Assembly (NCBI RefSeq): GCF_000948975.2
Contig: NZ_CP059735.1
Location: 930,001-994,000, forward strand
Direction: 5' to 3'
Source of the DNA: Thalassomonas actiniarum
GTDB lineage: Bacteria; Pseudomonadota; Gammaproteobacteria; Enterobacterales; Alteromonadaceae
DNA length: 64,000 nucleotides
Below, piece after piece: positions 7,420 to 17,465 of the stretch. The notes beneath the pieces were generated by a model, which was not told where the DNA came from, did no database searches, and saw nothing but the letters and a program-made list of their open reading frames with translations. The stretch's first letter is position 1, and each line of letters starts with the position of its first letter. A program made the translations under genes and the position numbers.

Positions 7420-10146
7420 TTATCGCCGACGGCGTCGCCAAATAAGCGGTAATAACATCAGTAAATAACTTAAATGGAAAGCACCGCCTCCGCCACCGGA
7501 ATCACCGGTATCGGATGTTGAGCCTACGACGGTTACATTGATACTGTCTGTGGTGGTGGCGCCTTTGCTGTCGGTTACTGCTAAAGAAAAGCTTAGTTGG
7601 CTGGCATTGTCGGGGGCAATAAAGCTCATGCTGTTTTGCGTGCTATCAAACATGGTGACCGTTGGCCCCGAGCTCTGGCTCCACAGATAGCTGAGGGGAT
7701 CGTTTTCCGGATCGCTGACGGTGGAAGTTAAGGTGTGTGACTGGCGGGTATTGACCTGCTTATCTTCCCCCAGGTTTACCGAAGGGGCCTGGTTGCTTTC
7801 GTCATCTGAGATGGTAACCGACAGTTGATTAAAGTTACCCAGCCGGCTGTCATTTACCGAAACCAGGTTCAGGGTAAAGGTTTCTTCTTCTTCCGACAGG
7901 TCATCATTGATCAGTGCCAGGGTGATGGTTTTGTTGCTCTTGTCGCCATCGCTCCAGGTGAGGGTGCCGCTGGTGTTTTCTACATCTTCATCTATTAATG
8001 CGCTGTTGTTTTCCAGCTGGTAGCTGACCGAGACTTCTCCTTCGGTATTGCCTTCGCGGGAAACTGTGATGCTTGCCGGTCCCTGGTTTTCCGGCAGTAT
8101 GATCTCTTCCCGGGTGAACCCTATAACACCGGTATTGGCCTTGCCGGCGATATTAACCGTCAGGTAGCTGGGGGAAGAAATGGTTGCGCCGCCGGTGGGG
8201 TTATATAAGCGCAGGTAAAAACTTTCGCCGAATTCGTCATCGCCCTCGCTGTCCACATCGGCAAGCACAGCAACCGAGATGGTTTTAACCGTGTTGTCGT
8301 TGCCTGTCCAGGTCAGGGTGCCGCTTACCTGGGTGTAATCTTCATCGGGCAAGGCACTGCCGGGCAGTATTTGATAGGAAACGCTGGTATCGCTTGTCGG
8401 GGCATCGGCATTGCGTTGTACGCTAATTTCGATACTTTCGCCTTCAACAGCGCTGATGGCTGACTGGCTGAAGCTGATATCTCCCTGTGGGGATGTCTGG
8501 CTGTTATCTTTTAAAATATACAGGCCGCTGTTGATATCACTGAGCAGGATATTGCCCGAGGGCAGGAAGGGATATACCCCCCAGGCGCCGTTATAGGTGG
8601 CATTATCGGAGGAGGGAAAGGTATCAAAGTAAGCCACTTCCACCGGGGTTGCCGCCTGGCTGATATCCAGTACCGTTAAGCCCCGTTCATAGGTGGACAT
8701 ATAATAGCGGTTGCCGCGTACATAACCGTTGTGATCCGCTGCCGCGGTATCGCCGGTCCAGGTACCGATTTGCAGCGGGTTGTTTAAATCGGCGATAGAG
8801 AACATCCTTAAAGTCGTGTTCAACCCGCCTACTCTTTCATCGAATTCATCGTGTAAAAAGATGGTTTGTTGATCTTCACTGGCCCAGCCGGAATGCACAT
8901 ATCGAGCCTCCAGGGGGACATCATCATATTGTGCCGAGCCCAGCTGGCTGATATTGTCGGGATTTGAAATATTCCACAGCTTCATTTCATTTTCATTGAA
9001 ATCAATGAATACCGTGCAGTTGCCATTGCTCTGACAGTCGCTGGCGGCCCTGTTATCGCTGATCACCACAGAGCTGCCGTCGTGGGTGTAGCCGTTGCCG
9101 ACCGAGGCATTGTTTAATGCGGTGAGCGAGGCCGGATTTTCCAGCGAGTAGTTGTGAAAGGCGCCGCTGAATTTATTGGCGCCGAGCAGTTGCAGGCTTG
9201 GGGTGAGTCCCTGCTTGGCAATGTTTAATGTTGGATCGGTATTGCTGATATAAATGTTATGGGCGGTGGCCACTGCGGTATTTTTTTCCGCCAGGGTCAC
9301 CGAATGCGGCAGGTTATTTAAGTTGATGATAGTGACATAATCAAGGGTGTTGTCGACTGTGGCATAGGCGTAGGCGCGCCATACTTTGAGGTTATGGTCA
9401 TAGTACTGGTAGACCTTGATATCGCGCCAGTTTGAATTGGCGCCCGCTATGGTACCTACCTCAACCGGGTTGGCAGCGTCGCTGATATCCACCACGGCAA
9501 TGCCATTGGTCAGTCCCATCAGGGCGTATTCATTGCCGGTATTGAGGTCAACATGTCCCCAGATATCGCTGGCGGCGCCCGGGCTGGTGGAGAACTGGCT
9601 CAGCGGCATATGGGCCAAGAGGTCGATATTTTTGCAGGCAAAATTACCGGCCTGGCCGTTGCTGCAGTTTTGCTGTGATTGTGCCCGGCTTAAGCTGGCG
9701 TAGTTATCAAGCTGTTTTTTCAGTTTTTTTTCATCAATGTGGGATTTACCGTCCCCAACCAGGGAGAAGCCCTGCTGGCGTAAGTTAGCGGCCATTTCTG
9801 CCGGCACTCCCTGTAGCAGGGTGGGGTTGCTATCCGGACTTTGGCTCTGGTAATGGTCAAAACGGTTATAACCGCCATAAACCGGTACTAAGGCACTTTT
9901 TAAATAGAATAACTCTTCGGTGGAATTGATCGGGTAGGTACCGCCGGCCACTAATATCTTGTCGCCTTTATTGGCCTGGCTGACCGCGTAGGCGATGGTT
10001 TTACAGGGGCGCAAAGCCAGGTCGCATTTACCCTTATCCTGCCCCTGGTTGGCAACAAAACGGGCTTTGTCGTGTTCTGAGTGGGCAAAGCTGGCGCTGG
10101 AAAAAAAGGTGGTCAACAATGAAAGATAGACTATTTTTATTATCAT
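7420..10146 (-). CDS. Choice-of-anchor-B surface protein with Calx-beta domains and GlyGly-CTERM
   Basis: A 908-residue exported protein. In order: signal peptide (1-21); a region of about residues 25-130 with CDLALRPCKTIAYAV and GDKILVAGGTY, the pattern of parallel beta-helix proteins; a long core of about 170-555 of the choice-of-anchor-B type with repeated LVIVD-like units (NGIAVVDISDAANPVEVGTI, RGLTVLDISQAATPVEVAYF); two Calx-beta-like domains (about 560-780); a PKD/cadherin-like domain (about 785-880, DPENDPLSYLWSQSSGP); and a C-terminal GlyGly-CTERM signal: SGGGGG, one membrane helix, then RRRRR. That tail is normally processed by rhombosortase. Function unknown; a surface or exported role is likely. 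It is divergent from the mbnP/mbnH pair. Confidence 0.88.
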   Translation of the reverse strand: MIIKIVYLSLLTTFFSSASFAHSEHDKARFVANQGQDKGKCDLALRPCKTIAYAVSQANKGDKILVAGGTYPINSTEELFYLKSALVPVYGGYNRFDHYQSQSPDSNPTLLQGVPAEMAANLRQQGFSLVGDGKSHIDEKKLKKQLDNYASLSRAQSQQNCSNGQAGNFACKNIDLLAHMPLSQFSTSPGAASDIWGHVDLNTGNEYALMGLTNGIAVVDISDAANPVEVGTIAGANSNWRDIKVYQYYDHNLKVWRAYAYATVDNTLDYVTIINLNNLPHSVTLAEKNTAVATAHNIYISNTDPTLNIAKQGLTPSLQLLGANKFSGAFHNYSLENPASLTALNNASVGNGYTHDGSSVVISDNRAASDCQSNGNCTVFIDFNENEMKLWNISNPDNISQLGSAQYDDVPLEARYVHSGWASEDQQTIFLHDEFDERVGGLNTTLRMFSIADLNNPLQIGTWTGDTAAADHNGYVRGNRYYMSTYERGLTVLDISQAATPVEVAYFDTFPSSDNATYNGAWGVYPFLPSGNILLSDINSGLYILKDNSQTSPQGDISFSQSAISAVEGESIEISVQRNADAPTSDTSVSYQILPGSALPDEDYTQVSGTLTWTGNDNTVKTISVAVLADVDSEGDDEFGESFYLRLYNPTGGATISSPSYLTVNIAGKANTGVIGFTREEIILPENQGPASITVSREGNTEGEVSVSYQLENNSALIDEDVENTSGTLTWSDGDKSNKTITLALINDDLSEEEETFTLNLVSVNDSRLGNFNQLSVTISDDESNQAPSVNLGEDKQVNTRQSHTLTSTVSDPENDPLSYLWSQSSGPTVTMFDSTQNSMSFIAPDNASQLSFSLAVTDSKGATTTDSINVTVVGSTSDTGDSGGGGGAFHLSYLLMLLPLIWRRRRR

Positions 10147-10231
10147 AATTTAAGCCTTTACCTTGATCCGATGAAATATCTATGGTGCTTAGATTAGTTT
10201 TTAGTATACGATAATCATTTGAGTTGTCAGC

Positions 10232-11083
10232 ATGTTTTTATGGGGCTTAATGTCTGATATTAAATTGTTTTTCTTAACGCTGCTTAAAATAACCGCTTTT
10301 TTTTCTGTGCTTTTTTCCCTGGCGGCTTGCGATCGTAATCAAGCGGTCAAGATCACGGTAACCCCGGTTTACCAGCAGCAGGTGTTAGCGTGCAACAAGC
10401 CTTTTTCTCATATGGATAAAAGTTGGCGTTATCAGCAGCTGCAGTTCTTTATCAGTGATCTTGAGGTTATTAGCCAAGGTGATGATTCAGCCTCTGGCGA
10501 GGTAAATAACTTATGGCAAACCTGGCCGATGCTGGAAAGCGAGTTTCAGTCAGGTATGGTTGCCTTGCTGGGGCAGGTATGCTCGCCTGATGACAGGGAT
10601 GCTACTTCGGGCAACTGGCAGTTAGCCTTGGCACCTTCCTTTGAGCTTTCGAGCATAAGCCGGATACGTTTTACTTTGGGGGTTCCTTTTAGTTTAAATC
10701 ATCAAAATCCGCTGACACAAAAAAGCCCGCTGAATGAGCCATCCATGTTTTGGGTCTGGCGTACCGGCCATAAGTTTTTACGGCTTGAGATGGTTTCAAA
10801 AGATGATACCTGGTTATTTCATTTAGGCTCTACCGGTTGTTCGGCTGTCAGTCCGGTAAGGCCCCCGGCAGAGGAGTGCCGCCAGCCAAACCGTTTTCAG
10901 TTTGAATTTGCCTTTGACAGCAAGACCCCTGAGCTGCGCCTGGATTTATCTCGTTTATTAACCCAGGTAACATTAACCAGAGAAAAGAGTTGCCAGTCTG
11001 CCCCGGAAAATCCCCATTGCCGACAGATACTGGCCAACCTCAGCGAGCCTGAATCCCGCTTGTTCCGGGGCAGTGATGATTAA
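10232..11083 (+). CDS. mbnP: MbnP-like copper-binding lipoprotein (metallo-mystery pair, four-Cys)
   Basis: MbnP is the periplasmic partner of MbnH; in studied examples MbnH converts a tryptophan of MbnP to kynurenine, which helps bind copper. The N-terminus has a membrane helix and lipobox (LAAC), so this copy is a lipoprotein. Family features include YQQLQFFISDLEV, the Trp-rich stretch MFWVWRTGHKFLRLEM and the cysteines in VLACNKP, GQVCSPDD, STGCSAV and EECRQPN. The mbnH start overlaps its stop, implying translational coupling. The start could instead be ATG 10250. Copper binding and kynurenine formation are inferred from the family. Confidence 0.88.
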   Translation: MFLWGLMSDIKLFFLTLLKITAFFSVLFSLAACDRNQAVKITVTPVYQQQVLACNKPFSHMDKSWRYQQLQFFISDLEVISQGDDSASGEVNNLWQTWPMLESEFQSGMVALLGQVCSPDDRDATSGNWQLALAPSFELSSISRIRFTLGVPFSLNHQNPLTQKSPLNEPSMFWVWRTGHKFLRLEMVSKDDTWLFHLGSTGCSAVSPVRPPAEECRQPNRFQFEFAFDSKTPELRLDLSRLLTQVTLTREKSCQSAPENPHCRQILANLSEPESRLFRGSDD

Positions 11084-12251
11084 TTTAAAAACAAGTATTT
11101 CTTCCTCAAGGATCCGGCTATTGATATTATCCCTGCTGATGGGCTTTTGGCTGACCGGCTGTGGAAAAAACCAGGAGGTCGAAGGTTATCAATGGCCGAT
11201 AATCGACGGTTTTCCTAAGCCCCAGGTACCGGCAGATAATCCTATGTCCGCTGAAAAAGTGTCACTGGGGCGGATGCTGTTTTATGATAAAAACCTGTCT
11301 GCCAATCAAACCCAGTCTTGTGCCAGTTGCCATTTACAGGAATATGCCTTTGCCGAGCCCCTGGCTACTTCGGTAGGTTCTACCGGTGATATACACAGGC
11401 GTAATGCTCCGGCCCTGGTGAATATTGCCTATAACAAAACCCTGACCTGGGCTCACGACGGTTTAACCAGCATAGAGCTTCAGCTGTTATTGCCTATGTT
11501 TAGCGAATCTCCGGTAGAGTTGGGGATCACTAACCATGAGCAAGAGGTACTGGCCCGTTTCCAGACACCGGCTTATCGCGCGCTTTTTCGTCAGGCGTTT
11601 CCCGATGATTTTTCCTTTATTTTTGGCAGCGAGGAGGTTAGTTTTGACTTGATCACCAAAGCGCTGGCAAGTTTTGTTCGCAGTTTAATTTCCTTTGATT
11701 CCCCCTTTGATCATTATGCTTACTGGCGGGACGATTCGGCGTTGCCGGAGGAAGCGATTCGCGGTATGAATTTGTTTTTTTCGGAAAGGCTCGAATGCCA
11801 TCATTGCCACGGTGGTTTTAATTTTACCCAGTCAACCGGCCATGAGAAGCAGTTAATTGACCGGAGGCCGTTTCACAATATCGGCTTATATAATGTTGAC
11901 GGAGCGTCCCTCTACCCGGTTGAGGACAATGGCCTGGCAGAAATCAGCACCCTGTCTGCCGATAACGGCCGTTTTCGTGCGCCTACCCTGAGAAATGTTG
12001 CCGTCACTGCTCCTTATATGCATGATGGCAGTATCAAGACGCTGGAGCAGGTGATTGACTTTTATGCGGATGGCGGCAGAAATATCATCCAAGGCCCCTA
12101 CCGGGGAGACGGCCGTAAAAACATCCTGAAAAGTCCCTTTATGAAAGGTTTTACCTTAACGACCAGGGAAAGGCATGACTTACTGGCGTTTTTACATTCG
12201 TTAACCGATAAAGCGTTTTTAACGGCGCCTGAACATGCAGCACCCGAATAA
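11076..12251 (+). CDS. mbnH: MbnH-like di-haem cytochrome c peroxidase family lipoprotein
   Basis: Di-haem enzyme of the MauG/bacterial cytochrome c peroxidase superfamily, MbnH branch, which oxidises a tryptophan of its MbnP partner. The two haem c sites are CASCH (about residue 82) and CHHCH (about residue 241). The family-typical segments LGRMLFYDKNLS, RNAPALVNIAYN and FRAPTLRNVAVTAPYMHDGS are present. A signal sequence with lipobox LTGC anchors it to a membrane. ATG 11076 overlaps the end of mbnP; a GTG at 11073 is also in frame. Placement in the MbnH branch follows from the adjacent mbnP. Confidence 0.9.
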   Translation: MINLKTSISSSRIRLLILSLLMGFWLTGCGKNQEVEGYQWPIIDGFPKPQVPADNPMSAEKVSLGRMLFYDKNLSANQTQSCASCHLQEYAFAEPLATSVGSTGDIHRRNAPALVNIAYNKTLTWAHDGLTSIELQLLLPMFSESPVELGITNHEQEVLARFQTPAYRALFRQAFPDDFSFIFGSEEVSFDLITKALASFVRSLISFDSPFDHYAYWRDDSALPEEAIRGMNLFFSERLECHHCHGGFNFTQSTGHEKQLIDRRPFHNIGLYNVDGASLYPVEDNGLAEISTLSADNGRFRAPTLRNVAVTAPYMHDGSIKTLEQVIDFYADGGRNIIQGPYRGDGRKNILKSPFMKGFTLTTRERHDLLAFLHSLTDKAFLTAPEHAAPE

Positions 12252-12256
12252 AGAAT

Positions 12257-12892
12257 TTAAAAGCTAAAGCTCAGTCCGGCGGTGATCTCTCCCTGCAACC
12301 ATAAATCACTGGAAACCGAGGCGATACACCCCTGGTTACTGCAAAATAACTCGCCGTCGCTGTCGAAGAAAGTGGCAAATACTCGGGCGTCGACACGAAA
12401 AGCCAGCTGCTCATTGATGGGCAAACGTGTTTGTAAGCCGAGATTGATTGAAAACTGGCTTTCACTGTCAAAACGTGAGCTTTGCGGCGCCAGGTAGGTA
12501 AGTCCTAAACCACCGGAAAATTTTATCGGCACGGGGACATGAGTGAGCGGTACATTGCCGCCAATATGCAGATAAGTAACATCAATCTTGTTATGCGTCG
12601 AGAATGAACTTGCGTTATGGCTGGTAAAGTCTGTCTGATAATGGCTGATCAAAAACTCCCCCTGTCGCTGGTCTGAATAGGGCCAGGCGATACTAAAACC
12701 GTAACTGGATTTATCCTCCAGTGAAAGTTCGGTTTCTATTCCTGTTGCCGGATCGGTTTGCTCAAAATCGCCGTCTAAGCGATAGCCGACAAAAGGGGTG
12801 AATTCTAAGTTCTGGTTATCGTGAGCAAGGGCGTCAAGGGGAGAAAAAACGACTACCGACAGGATAAATGATAAGGACAAGGCTTTACACAT
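12257..12892 (-). CDS. Outer-membrane beta-barrel protein, small OmpA/OmpW-like
   Basis: A 211-residue exported protein with a signal peptide (cleavage after DALA), alternating-hydrophobic strands throughout (FTPFVGYRLDGDF, YGFSIAWPYS, GGLGLTYLAP) and a terminal Phe preceded by GLSFS, the signature recognised by the BAM machinery. The strand count suggests an eight-stranded barrel. It has one Cys pair (FCSNQGC). It is convergent with mbnH, its stop only 5 bp from the mbnH stop, so co-function is possible but unproven. Substrate unknown. Confidence 0.82.
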   Translation of the reverse strand: MCKALSLSFILSVVVFSPLDALAHDNQNLEFTPFVGYRLDGDFEQTDPATGIETELSLEDKSSYGFSIAWPYSDQRQGEFLISHYQTDFTSHNASSFSTHNKIDVTYLHIGGNVPLTHVPVPIKFSGGLGLTYLAPQSSRFDSESQFSINLGLQTRLPINEQLAFRVDARVFATFFDSDGELFCSNQGCIASVSSDLWLQGEITAGLSFSF

Positions 12893-13015
12893 GGCGGTTC
12901 CATCTTGGTGTGGGGTAGGTTAAGTATTTATTGTGAAAGAAGAAAAATCCAGTTTTCAGGGCTTTCGCGGGAAGAGGGGAGATACAAACGTTTTTATTGG
13001 CTAGCAAATTCCAGA

Positions 13016-13052
13016 CATAAAAAAAGCATGTTTATCTGAGATAAACATGCTT
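13016..13052 (-). terminator. rpoD terminator
   Basis: A 13-bp perfect stem (13024-13036 with 13040-13052) around the loop TGA, followed on the minus strand by seven T residues. It lies 36 bp after the rpoD stop codon and ends the operon. Confidence 0.9.
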
Positions 13053-13087
13053 CCTATTAACAGTAAGAATGTACTTACGCTCCGTGT

Positions 13088-14941
13088 CTATTCACCGTCT
13101 AAGAAGCTTTTCAGCTGCTCTGAACGGGACGGGTGGCGAAGCTTACGTAAGGCTTTCGCTTCAATCTGACGAATACGCTCACGGGTAACGTCAAACTGTT
13201 TACCCACTTCTTCCAAGGTATGGTCGGTATTCATATCAATACCGAAACGCATTCTTAATACCTTGGCTTCACGGGCGGTTAAACCGGCAAGCACTTCGTG
13301 GGTGGCATTTTTCAGGTTTTCAGAAGTGGCTGAATCAACAGGCAATTCACCGCTGCCATCTTCAATAAAGTCACCTAAGTGCGAATCTTCATCATCACCG
13401 ATCGGGGTTTCCATGGAGATCGGCTCTTTGGCAATTTTTAATACCTTACGGATTTTATCTTCCGGCATTATCATGCGCTCGGCCAATTCTTCCGGCGTCG
13501 GCTCGCGACCCATTTCCTGCAACATCTGGCGGGAAACACGGTTAAGCTTGTTGATGGTTTCGATCATATGTACCGGAATACGGATAGTTCTGGCCTGATC
13601 GGCAATGGAGCGGGTGATCGCCTGACGGATCCACCAGGTGGCATAAGTCGAGAACTTGTAACCGCGACGGTATTCGAATTTATCCACCGCTTTCATCAGG
13701 CCGATATTACCTTCCTGGATCAGATCCAGGAATTGCAAACCACGGTTGGTGTATTTCTTGGCGATTGAAATAACCAGACGTAAGTTGGCTTCAACCATTT
13801 CTTTCTTGGCACGGCGGGCTTTCGCTTCACCGATTGACATACGACGGTTGATGTCTTTAATACCGTGAACATTCAGGAAGGTTTCCTGTTCAAGCATGTT
13901 GAGTTTGTAGATACAACGTTCAACGTCCTGCTCAACATCGGCCAATTTGGCTGAATAAGGTTCGCCGGCATTCTTTTGCGCTTCAAACCAGTCTTTTGAG
14001 GTTTCATTACCCGGGAAAATCTTGATGAAAGTCGCTTTTGGCATGCCTGCGCCAACCACACAGTGTTTCATGATCAAACGTTCTTGAACACGTAAACGGT
14101 CCATCACGCTGCGCATGTTTTTCACCAGGCGGTCAAATACTTTAGGAATTAAGCGGAACTCTTTGAAAACATCGGCGATACCGTCGATGGCAACTTGAGA
14201 ATCGGCGTGGCCGCGGCCTTTTTCGTCGATGATCTTATTGGCATGCTCGTAAGCGGCACGTAGCTGGGCGAACTTTTCTTTCGCCAACTCAGGATCAGGA
14301 CCGGTTTCTTCATCGTCCTCATCGCTGTCGCTGTCTTCGTCATCGTCGAGATCTGCATCTTCATCTTTCAGATCTTCATCTGACAGCTCTGAACCGATAT
14401 GGGTGGCTGCGGCAGCGATATCGTCGTCTTCGGCATCCGGATCCAAAAAGCCGACTATGATGTCGCTTAAGCGAATTTCTTCGGCAACAAAGTTATCCCA
14501 TTGCTCCAACAGGAAGTTGATGGCCGGCGGGTATTCGGCAACGCTGTGTTGTACTTCCTTGATACCTTCTTCGATGCGTTTGGCGATAACGATCTCGCCC
14601 TTGCGGGTTAACAGCTCAACGGTACCCATTTCACGCATATACATACGTACCGGGTCGGTTGTGCGGCCGATTTCGCTTTCTACCGTTGCCAGCGCCGCCG
14701 CGGCAGCTTCTGCAGCATCTTCATCGGTATTGGCTTCACTCATCATCAACGTATCCGTATCCGGTGCGTTTTCAAACACCTGGATACCCATGTCGTTGAT
14801 CATTCGAATGATGTCTTCAACCTGATCGGAATCGATAATATCCTGAGGAAGATGATCGTTAACCTCGGCAAAGGTTAAGTATCCTTGCTCTTTACCTTTG
14901 GTTATTAACTCTTTAAGTCTGGATTGTGGGGCTTGAACCAT
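13088..14941 (-). CDS. rpoD: RNA polymerase primary sigma factor RpoD (sigma-70)
   Basis: Directs RNA polymerase to housekeeping promoters. It is 617 residues, close to E. coli's 613. Region 1.1 starts [20 protein letters not shown], region 1.2 includes [11 protein letters not shown], the non-conserved region carries a long acidic run (about residues 193-216), region 2 contains the classic [20 protein letters not shown], and region 4 ends with the HTH ([20 protein letters not shown]). It is the last gene of the rpsU-yqeY-dnaG-rpoD cluster. Confidence 0.98.
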   Translation of the reverse strand: MVQAPQSRLKELITKGKEQGYLTFAEVNDHLPQDIIDSDQVEDIIRMINDMGIQVFENAPDTDTLMMSEANTDEDAAEAAAAALATVESEIGRTTDPVRMYMREMGTVELLTRKGEIVIAKRIEEGIKEVQHSVAEYPPAINFLLEQWDNFVAEEIRLSDIIVGFLDPDAEDDDIAAAATHIGSELSDEDLKDEDADLDDDEDSDSDEDDEETGPDPELAKEKFAQLRAAYEHANKIIDEKGRGHADSQVAIDGIADVFKEFRLIPKVFDRLVKNMRSVMDRLRVQERLIMKHCVVGAGMPKATFIKIFPGNETSKDWFEAQKNAGEPYSAKLADVEQDVERCIYKLNMLEQETFLNVHGIKDINRRMSIGEAKARRAKKEMVEANLRLVISIAKKYTNRGLQFLDLIQEGNIGLMKAVDKFEYRRGYKFSTYATWWIRQAITRSIADQARTIRIPVHMIETINKLNRVSRQMLQEMGREPTPEELAERMIMPEDKIRKVLKIAKEPISMETPIGDDEDSHLGDFIEDGSGELPVDSATSENLKNATHEVLAGLTAREAKVLRMRFGIDMNTDHTLEEVGKQFDVTRERIRQIEAKALRKLRHPSRSEQLKSFLDGE

Positions 14942-15092
14942 TGACGAGTGTCCACCTATGTAGGGCTATCAAAATAAGAAAAAATAAAGCAGGAAATTGT
15001 AGCAAAGCCACGGATAAATTTCCAGCAATAAACGTTTTCGATACTAAATTAGCATTGATTTAATTATAGTCTTTGTTGCTATTGGTATCGTA

Positions 15093-16856
15093 TTATGCGT
15101 TTAGCAGCGCCTGAAGTTCCTGTTTTTCAACCTGGGTCATCTGGCCTGTTCGCGCTTTTTGTAATAACACTTCTGTTCTTTGTTCGACAAAAGTGTTGAG
15201 TAATTTTTCAATACTGTCTAAAAAAACATCTTCGGCAGCATCGGCTTCAACATGATGCTGCCAGCACATGAGTTTGTTCAGCTGTGTTCCCTGCTCGGTA
15301 TCGCGGAAATATTCCAGCAATTGTGCGCTGTTAATGTCCGGATTTTGCTGGCACAGGTTTACCAACTGGCATAATAGCGGGATCCCGGGTACGTTTAACT
15401 GCTGTAATATCGAGGGATCCGGCAATGCTTTTACTATATGGGGATGCTCAAGCAATAATGCAATAGCCAGCCTGACCGGAGTGACTTTCGGCTGTTTTTG
15501 CTTGGGCGCCGGTTTGCTTTCCTGGCCGAGGTTTTTATTGAGCTTGGCCTGGAGCTGTTCGCTGCCGGTGCCGAAGTTATTGGCCAGCTCATTGATGATC
15601 GAGTCTTTTAAAATGCTGTCGGGCATTTTTTGTAAAAACGGCTGGAAAGAGTCCACCAACGCAGACTTGCCTTCCAGGGAATTCATATCGACCGAAGCCA
15701 GCAAATGTTCGAACAGGAACTTTGATAATGGCGTGGCGCCGTCGAGAATTTTTTCGAAGGCTTCTTGTCCCTGCTCGCGTACCAGGGAGTCGGGATCTTC
15801 GCCGTCGGGTAAAAACACGAACTTGAGGGAGTAACCGTCGCGCACCAGCGGCAGGGCATTTTCCATCGCGCGCCAGGCGGCATCACGGCCGGCCCGGTCG
15901 CCGTCGTAACAGCAAATGACTTCTTTGACGGTACGAAACAGGGTTTGCAATTGTTCGCCCGTGGTCGAGGTGCCTAATGATGCCACGGCATAATCCACGC
16001 CGTGCTGGGCCAGGGCCACCACATCCATATACCCTTCAACTACCACCAAGCGCTCTAGTTGCTTATTGGCCTGTTTGGCTTCATACAGGCCGTATAATTC
16101 CTGGCCTTTATGATAAACCCGGGTTTCCGGCGAGTTCAGGTATTTCGGGGTGCCGTCTGCCAGCACCCGGCCGCCGAAACCTATGACCTTGCCGCGTTTA
16201 TCGCGGATAGGAAACATGATCCGGCCACGGAACCTGTCGTAGGGGCGGTTTTTCTCCCCCTGAATAGCCATGCCCAAATCTACCAGCTGTTGGCTTACTT
16301 GATGGTTGCCGCCAAAGACTTTCATCATGCCGTCCCAGGCATCGCTGATATAACCTATGCCGAAGCGTTTAACGATCTCGCCGCTCAGACCCCGGCCTTT
16401 CAAGTATTCAATGGCGGTGTCTTTATCGACGGCGACTTTTAACTGCTGCTGGTAAAATTTACTGATTTGCCCGAGCAACTCGTAGTCATCCTGCTTTTGC
16501 AGATAGGCTTGCTGTTGTTTTATTTGCTGGGCGGGACTTTGGTTGGTTTGCTCCCGCACCACTTCCATATTATTGAGTGATGCCAGTTCTTCGATGGCAT
16601 CAACAAATTCCAGCCGGTCGAATTCCATCAAAAAGGAAATGGCGTTGCCGTGTTCGCCGCAGCCGAAGCAATGATAGAACTGCTTGTCCTGGCTGACGGT
16701 AAATGACGGAGATTTTTCGGTATGGAAAGGACAGCAGGCCTGGTAGTTTTTTCCTGCTTTTTTTAACGGTACACGCGCATCTATAAGTTCAACGATATCA
16801 GCCCGGGCCAATAAGTCATCGATAAACTGTCGGGAAATGAGTCCGGTTTTTGCCAC
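15093..16856 (-). CDS. dnaG: DNA primase DnaG
   Basis: Makes RNA primers at the replication fork. It has an N-terminal CHC2 zinc ribbon (CPFHTEKSPSFTV...YHCFGCG), a TOPRIM domain (EGYMDVVALAQHG and CYDGDRAGRDAA), and a C-terminal helicase-binding domain of lower conservation. Start: GTG 16856, preceded by AAAGG, aligns best with the E. coli N-terminus (MAKTGLISRQFIDDLLARAD, about 587 residues); a TTG 21 bases upstream at 16877 is the alternative. It is separated from rpoD by a 151-bp spacer. Confidence 0.97.
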   Translation of the reverse strand: MAKTGLISRQFIDDLLARADIVELIDARVPLKKAGKNYQACCPFHTEKSPSFTVSQDKQFYHCFGCGEHGNAISFLMEFDRLEFVDAIEELASLNNMEVVREQTNQSPAQQIKQQQAYLQKQDDYELLGQISKFYQQQLKVAVDKDTAIEYLKGRGLSGEIVKRFGIGYISDAWDGMMKVFGGNHQVSQQLVDLGMAIQGEKNRPYDRFRGRIMFPIRDKRGKVIGFGGRVLADGTPKYLNSPETRVYHKGQELYGLYEAKQANKQLERLVVVEGYMDVVALAQHGVDYAVASLGTSTTGEQLQTLFRTVKEVICCYDGDRAGRDAAWRAMENALPLVRDGYSLKFVFLPDGEDPDSLVREQGQEAFEKILDGATPLSKFLFEHLLASVDMNSLEGKSALVDSFQPFLQKMPDSILKDSIINELANNFGTGSEQLQAKLNKNLGQESKPAPKQKQPKVTPVRLAIALLLEHPHIVKALPDPSILQQLNVPGIPLLCQLVNLCQQNPDINSAQLLEYFRDTEQGTQLNKLMCWQHHVEADAAEDVFLDSIEKLLNTFVEQRTEVLLQKARTGQMTQVEKQELQALLNA

Positions 16857-16933
16857 GTTTTCAGGTACCTTTAGCAATCACAAAAATAACGGCGGGAGTG
16901 CTTGAAACAATTTTACATGTTTCAGAAAAAAAT

Positions 16934-16972
16934 AAAACCGCGAGGCAGAAGCAATCGCGGTTTTTTTGTCGG
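16934..16972 (-). terminator. Bidirectional hairpin between yqeY and dnaG
   Basis: AAAACCGCGA (16934-16943) pairs with TCGCGGTTTT (16955-16964) over 10 bp with an 11-base loop. On the minus strand it is followed by TTTTATTTTTTT, so it can end rpsU-yqeY transcripts before dnaG. The plus-strand flank also has a T run. Confidence 0.8.
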
Positions 16973-16988
16973 GAGATTAAAGTGCCGG

Positions 16989-17435
16989 TTAAGCGTTTAG
17001 CTTGGCTCTGACCTGACCGCTGACTGCGCCCAAATCGGCTTTACCTTGCATTGCCGGTTTTAATACTGCCATGACTTTACCCATGTCAGCCATTGAGGCC
17101 GCACCGGATTGTGAAATGGCATCAGAAATCATTTTGTCGATTTCATCGGCTGTCAGGGGCGCCGGAAGAAATTCTTCCAGGACCACGACTTCGGCAGCTT
17201 CGGCTGCGGCCATTTCATCTCGTCCACCATCAGTGAACATAGCGATGGATTCTTTACGCTGCTTAACCATTTTGGTTAATACCGCGATAATGCCATCGTC
17301 ATTCAATTCAGTTTTCTCATCGATTTCGATCTGCTTAATAGCAGACAACGCCATACGAATAACGCCAAGACGTACTTTGTCTTTGGCACGCATCGCGTTT
17401 TTCATCTCATCTTTGAGTTGGGTAAGTAGACTCAT
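16989..17435 (-). CDS. yqeY: YqeY/GatB-domain protein
   Basis: A 148-residue all-helical protein of the YqeY family, related to the tail domain of the amidotransferase GatB that contacts tRNA. Typical segments are LKDEMKNAMRAKDKVRLGVIRM and the C-terminal GKVMAVLKPAMQGKADLGAVS. Its exact role is unsettled. It is the second gene of the macromolecular-synthesis cluster, 30 bp after rpsU. Confidence 0.95.
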   Translation of the reverse strand: MSLLTQLKDEMKNAMRAKDKVRLGVIRMALSAIKQIEIDEKTELNDDGIIAVLTKMVKQRKESIAMFTDGGRDEMAAAEAAEVVVLEEFLPAPLTADEIDKMISDAISQSGAASMADMGKVMAVLKPAMQGKADLGAVSGQVRAKLNA

Positions 17436-17465
17436 GCTACAGTCTCAGTAAGTACTAAGGGATTC

